Shown: positions 60,205 to 64,000 of the stretch, in pieces
How the letters are laid out: each line of letters begins with the position of its first letter
How positions within the stretch are numbered: position 1 is the stretch's first letter
Source of the DNA: Mytilus galloprovincialis
Taxonomy: Eukaryota > Mollusca > Bivalvia > Mytilida > Mytilidae
DNA length: 64,000 nt
Reading direction: 5' to 3'
NCBI RefSeq assembly: GCF_965363235.1
Contig: NC_134849.1
Coordinates: 62,825,122 to 62,889,121 of the forward strand
Position numbers and translations under genes: made by a program
Notes under the pieces: generated by a model
Told to the model about the DNA's origin: nothing
Seen by the model: the letters and a program-made list of their open reading frames with translations, nothing else
Databases searched by the model: none

Positions 60205-63157
60205 GTAAATAGAAAATATTTAGAACTCTGTATTAACTAAGCGAGATTATCAGTTTTTAATGATGGTGATAAATGACTGCTTAACGTCCAGCGGAAAATA
60301 TATATGCCTATTCAGGACGAGGATAATTTTATGATAATGTGATTTGAATATTTACCCTCATTTGAACTAGACAGACACGCTGAGTCGGCATTTTTAATGA
60401 GCAGTTAGTTATGTACACAATTTATAACAAAACAATCAATTTTACCAAGGCTATAGAATATGTCAAACTATGAGGAAACAAAAAACAACATAAGAATAAA
60501 TTTGAAGGTTTTGCAGGACTATGACAGCCATCTTGCACATACAATCGCCCATGGGGATTTTGAAATGTTAGAAAATATGTAAAACAATCAATCGAAATTG
60601 CATTAAGCTACTCAGGTATGATGCTGCTGCGGAGCTGCAAGTCTCCTAAGGTACTGTGCGTTAAAGCCAGATATTTTGAAAACTAGTGAGAATTTATATT
60701 TGATATTTTATTTCAGAACTTAAAAGCAAAGAACTTCGATTTGACTTTGCGAATCTTGCCCTGTCTGCCACACGTGGTCACATCGGGGAACCAATGAAAG
60801 ACGCCATTGTAGTTAGCCATGCCTTTGCCATAAAAGATAATACTGAAAATAGGTACAAACTTTTAGCAAAGAGAACTAAATAAAAAGAGTTAAATGAAAG
60901 CAAAATAATAATTAGATGTAAATAATATAAAAATAACATATAATTTAGCACTGGCTATATTATTGAAAAAACGAATTTAAGGCATTTCTGTTTATTTGTT
61001 TTAATAAATACTGAGTAAATCCCGTCACAGAAATTATTGAAGCAAATAAGCATACTTAGAAGTAATTTTATATGAAGTTTCATATAAAAAGAACCCAACA
61101 ACATAAAGTGACAAAGTAACTTTTGTGAAAAAAGTATATAAAGTATAGTTAAAGGTACCATGCAGGATTATAGTTTAGTACGACAGACGCGCGTTTCGTC
61201 TACATTACACTCATCATTGACGCTCATATCAAAATATGTATAAAACCAAACAAATACAAAGTTGAAGAGCATTGAAGATCCAAATTCCAAAAGAGTTGTG
61301 ACAAATACGGCTAAGGTAATCTATGCCAGGGATAAGTAAATCCTTAGTTTTTCGAAAAAATCGAAGTTTTGTAAACAGGAAATTTATAAAAATGACCACA
61401 TTATTGATATGCATGTCAACACCGAAGTGTTGACTACTAGGCTGGTGATACCTTCGGGGACGAAACGTCCAACAGCAGTGGCATCCACCCAGTGGTGTAA
61501 ATAGTTATCAAAGGTACCAGGATTATAGTTTAGTACGCCAGACGCGCGTTTCGTCTACATTACACTCATCATTGACGCTCATATCAAAATATTTAAAACG
61601 CCAAACAAATACAAAGTTGAAGAGCATTGAAGATCCAAAATTCCAAAAGAGTTGTGCCAAATACGGCTAAGGTAATCTATGCCTGGGATAAGACAATCCT
61701 TAGTTTTTCGAAAAAATCAAAGTTTTGTAAACAGGAAATTTATAAAAAATGACTACATTATTGATATTCATGTCAACACCGACTACTGGGCTAATGACAT
61801 AAAGTGAAATTAAAATTATTAAATTTCTTTTCGCAGTCAGCGTAACTCTGTGATACAGTTGTCTGACAAACCAGAAGAACTAATAAACTACAAAACGAAA
61901 CCATGTCGGAAGAGGATATGTTCAGTAAAAACAAGGTAATGCATCTAAAGATACACCAATATGTTATCATCTCAGACAATTTTGTTTTTATAATGTAGCA
62001 GAAATACATAAAAAAGAAAACAAACCAGTTTAACCCCGCCACATTATGCATGAGCCTGTCCTAAGTCAGTAGCCTGCTATTCAGTGGTTGTGCTATGGTA
62101 TATTAGTCTCAGATTTAAAACTGGGATTTAATAGTCAATATTATTTTCCAGCTGTCCTCGTTTTATAATTGTATCATGTGAAAATCCTATTTATTTATTT
62201 GCAAACTATTACAGCTAGACGCATTGCCCTGAAAAGTATATTGAGTTATGCCGCTTTATACATTTAACAATTTCAAATTAATTTTAAGTTGAAATTATGT
62301 CTTGAACAATAAATGTTTTACTATATCTACGATAGAACAGTATTCGAATGAATAAGCAAATGATACATATAATTAAGCGATGTTCACAGGGGAACTTGAT
62401 TTTTTGTATTAATTCAAGTAGGCAATTACCTACTAACAACTACTCTAGTATCTATATGTGAAGCACAGACTTTTCCCGATGTACGGAAACAAACAAAACA
62501 GGAGTTAGAAAATTCAAGTTATCGCCCCCCTTTTTTGATACGCCCGAACCGCATTTCTGGATTTGAAATTCTCAATTGTACAATCTTAATACCTGAAAGC
62601 AGATATTTAATGATTAAAATGAAATTAAAGCACGATTAAATATAAATATTTACCTATTCAAAGCCATAGTTTGTTGCATTTTAAACACTTCTATATGCCA
62701 TGTGATTGATTTAGATATATTTGAGGCCAGCTAATGCTTGAAATCCAGCATAAAGATTTTTAAATGTTGCAAATGCAAATAGAACATGCACTAGAAATAG
62801 ACCGGTCGGTAAATTGTGAGATTGGCAGGGGTTATATATCATGCCGAAATTGCACGTTTAAAAAAAAACAATTAAAAAAAACAAAACAATGTATTATCAA
62901 TGCATTTCATTTTAATGTAAATTATAACAGAAGAATAATTGTAAAATCACTCTTGGGGCCAACTTGAATCTATGTACTTTTGTACTTTTTTCTTACAGTA
63001 GAGAAAAAAGAGAGTTTGTATGTGAGTACTGTGGACGGAATTTCACCAAGTCGTACAATCTACTGATACACATTCGTACCCACACAGATGAACGTCCCTT
63101 TTCATGTACAGTATGTAATAAACGGTTCCGGCGTCAGGATCATCTTCGTGATCACAG
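59991..63157 (+). CDS. OSR1: Odd-skipped-related (OSR/bowl) C2H2 zinc-finger transcription factor, 5' part; continues beyond the window
   Basis: Four coding exons give the first 202 residues plus two bases. Seen: an OSR signature [19 protein letters not shown] (human OSR1 has [17 protein letters not shown]), a basic stretch [14 protein letters not shown], then zinc finger 1 with Cys158, Cys161, His174, His178 and the start of finger 2 with Cys186, Cys189, His202. [15 protein letters not shown] and [10 protein letters not shown] are diagnostic of the odd-skipped family. The proteins are nuclear DNA-binding regulators of gut, kidney and joint development in other animals. The exon joins are all in phase. 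The start Met at 59991 ([16 protein letters not shown]) is chosen because the acceptor TTTCAG lies at 59969-59974, so the exon begins with 16 nt of 5' UTR. OSR1 versus OSR2 cannot be decided. Confidence 0.92.
60717..60852 (+). CDS. OSR1: OSR exon 2 ([11 protein letters not shown] motif)
   Basis: Acceptor TTTCAG, donor AG|GTACAA. Encodes [20 protein letters not shown] then [20 protein letters not shown]. Carries the conserved motif N-terminal to the OSR fingers. Confidence 0.92.
61177..61223 (-). ncRNA. Hammerhead motif, core changed
   Basis: Minus strand: GCGTCA, then ATGATGA in place of CTGATGA, GACGAAAC, then palindromic stem III ACGCGCGT and triplet GTC. The C-to-A change at the first core base should abolish or strongly reduce cleavage. 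Confidence 0.55.
61532..61578 (-). ncRNA. Hammerhead motif, core changed (second tandem copy)
   Basis: Same as the preceding motif, again with ATGATGA. Stem III ACGC/GCGT and the stem I partner TGGCGT are intact. Confidence 0.55.
61837..61935 (+). CDS. OSR1: OSR exon 3 (basic linker)
   Basis: Acceptor TCGCAG, donor AG|GTAATG. Encodes [20 protein letters not shown] and [12 protein letters not shown], a basic run before finger 1 like the RGRLPSKTKK of human OSR1. Confidence 0.85.
62025..62085 (+). mobile_element. Fragment of retroelement family A
   Basis: AGTTTAACCCCGCCACATTA and GAGCCTGTCCTAAGTCAGTA, the inverse of GGGACAGGCGCAAAAATG...GGGGTTAAAC in the long copy. OSR intron 3. Confidence 0.55.
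62999..63157 (+). CDS. OSR1: OSR exon 4 (zinc finger 1 and most of finger 2)
   Basis: Acceptor CTTACAG, donor AG|GTAAGA. Encodes [20 protein letters not shown] and on to [10 protein letters not shown]. The intron falls between the third and fourth zinc ligands of finger 2. Confidence 0.97.
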
Positions 63158-63404
63158 GTAAGAATTCTATAATCATATACGAAGTATTAAATTACAGCAA
63201 ATTCCATGGTATTAATTCAAGCTTACCCTATATGTGTTTAGGTGTCACGGAATAGAAGTTCCTTCATAATTTAAATTCCAAAAGGAAGAACTATTCTGGA
63301 ATATTATTTCCACATGCATATATATTACAGTATAATAAGTATGTTCCATACGGAATAAATGGTATAGAATATTTGTTCTAACAGGAATAGACATTATAGT
63401 GCAT

Positions 63405-64000
63405 TAAGTTTCAGTTAAATCGTGATTTGTAAGTGTTCCTGTGTTATCAAGTTTTAGCTCAATCGTGATTTGCAGGTGCTCCTGTATTTATCCATTTTTA
63501 GCTCAATCGTGTTTCGAAGGTGCTCCTGTGTTTTTCCAGTTTTAGCTCAATCATGATATGCAGGTGTTCCTGTATTTATCCAGTTTTAGCTCAATCATGA
63601 TTTGCAGGTGCTCCTGTGTTTTTCCAGTTTTAGCTCAACCATTATTTGCAGGTGCTCCTGTGTTTATCAAGTTTTAGCTCTTTCGTGATTTGCAGGTGCT
63701 CCTGTATTTATCTAGTTTTAGCTCAATCGTGATTTGCAGGTGCTCCTGTGTTTATCAAGTTTTAGCTTAATCGTGATTTGCAGGTGCTCCTGTGTTTATC
63801 AAGTTTTAGCTCAATCGTGATTTTCAGGTGCTCCTGTGTTTATCAAGTTTTAGCTCAATCGTGATTTGCAGGTGCTCCTGTATTTATCCAGTTTTAGCCC
63901 AATCGTGATTTGCAGGTGTTCTGTATTTATCCAGTTTTAGCCCAATCGTGATTTGCAGGTGTTCTGTATTTATCCAGTTTTAACTCAATCGTGATGTGCA
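63405..64000. repeat. 44-bp minisatellite, about 13 copies, running off the window
   Basis: Unit TTTAGCTCAATCGTGATTTG then CAGGTGCTCCTGTATTTATC. Variants GTGTTTATCAAG and GTATTTATCCAG alternate. Lies in the OSR intron after exon 4. Confidence 0.92.

Larger units (their letters stand above)
61151..61798 (-). mobile_element. Tandem (about 1.8-mer) retrozyme-like repeat, 355-bp monomer
   Basis: Hammerhead regions at 61177-61223 and 61532-61578 are exactly 355 bp apart. The interval holds CGGCTAAGGTAATCTATGCC, a hairpin GTCAACACCGAAGTGTTGAC (61414-61433) and a three-way fold around GGGGACGAAACGTCC. The second monomer ends near 61798 and lacks the hairpin. OSR intron 2. Confidence 0.75.

Overview
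The window looks like nuclear DNA of a marine mussel (Mytilus or a close mytilid). The evidence is animal-style genes with short exons and long A+T-rich introns, plus dispersed repeats that I associate with Mytilus from memory. No bacterial, viral or organellar genes are visible. Only three protein-coding genes can be supported, and together their exons cover under 3 kb of the 64 kb.

Layout. (1) 1-7364: repeat-rich DNA downstream of the Hippo kinase gene. It holds a 34-bp minisatellite, a hAT-type MITE inside an older dispersed repeat, a hammerhead-ribozyme repeat, a 32-bp minisatellite with inverted flanks, a 123/134-bp tandem array and a GAA tract of about 279 bp. (2) 7365-31257, minus strand: a complete 13-exon coding region for an MST1/2 (STK3/4, Hippo) kinase, 480 aa. 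Its introns carry hAT, Harbinger, Mutator-like and TA-flanked MITEs, several nested. (3) 31258-31618: a 361-bp head-to-head intergenic region, probably a bidirectional promoter. (4) 31619-44449, plus strand: a complete 7-exon LACTB2-type metallo-beta-lactamase-fold endoribonuclease, 294 aa, with five TIR-bounded elements in its introns. (5) 44450-59974: no supported coding gene. It holds MITEs, a diverged 165-bp tandem array, a 24-bp minisatellite, a tandem duplication of about 1.5 kb, and two hammerhead-like motifs. (6) 59975-64000, plus strand: the 5' part of an odd-skipped-related (OSR/bowl) zinc-finger gene. Its intron 2 contains a partial tandem dimer of a ~355-bp retrozyme-like repeat, and the window ends inside a 44-bp minisatellite in intron 4.

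The STK3/4-LACTB2 pair shares a short divergent promoter region, so co-expression is possible, but the proteins act in different processes: Hippo growth signalling versus RNA cleavage. OSR is a separate developmental transcription factor. The most unusual material is the small structured RNA elements (one hammerhead with an intact catalytic core at 1375-1420; decayed tandem copies at 61151-61798) and the dense set of non-autonomous DNA transposons whose ends and target duplications can be read directly. Exon joins were deduced by reading splice sites and family alignment by eye; no transcript or database search was available.
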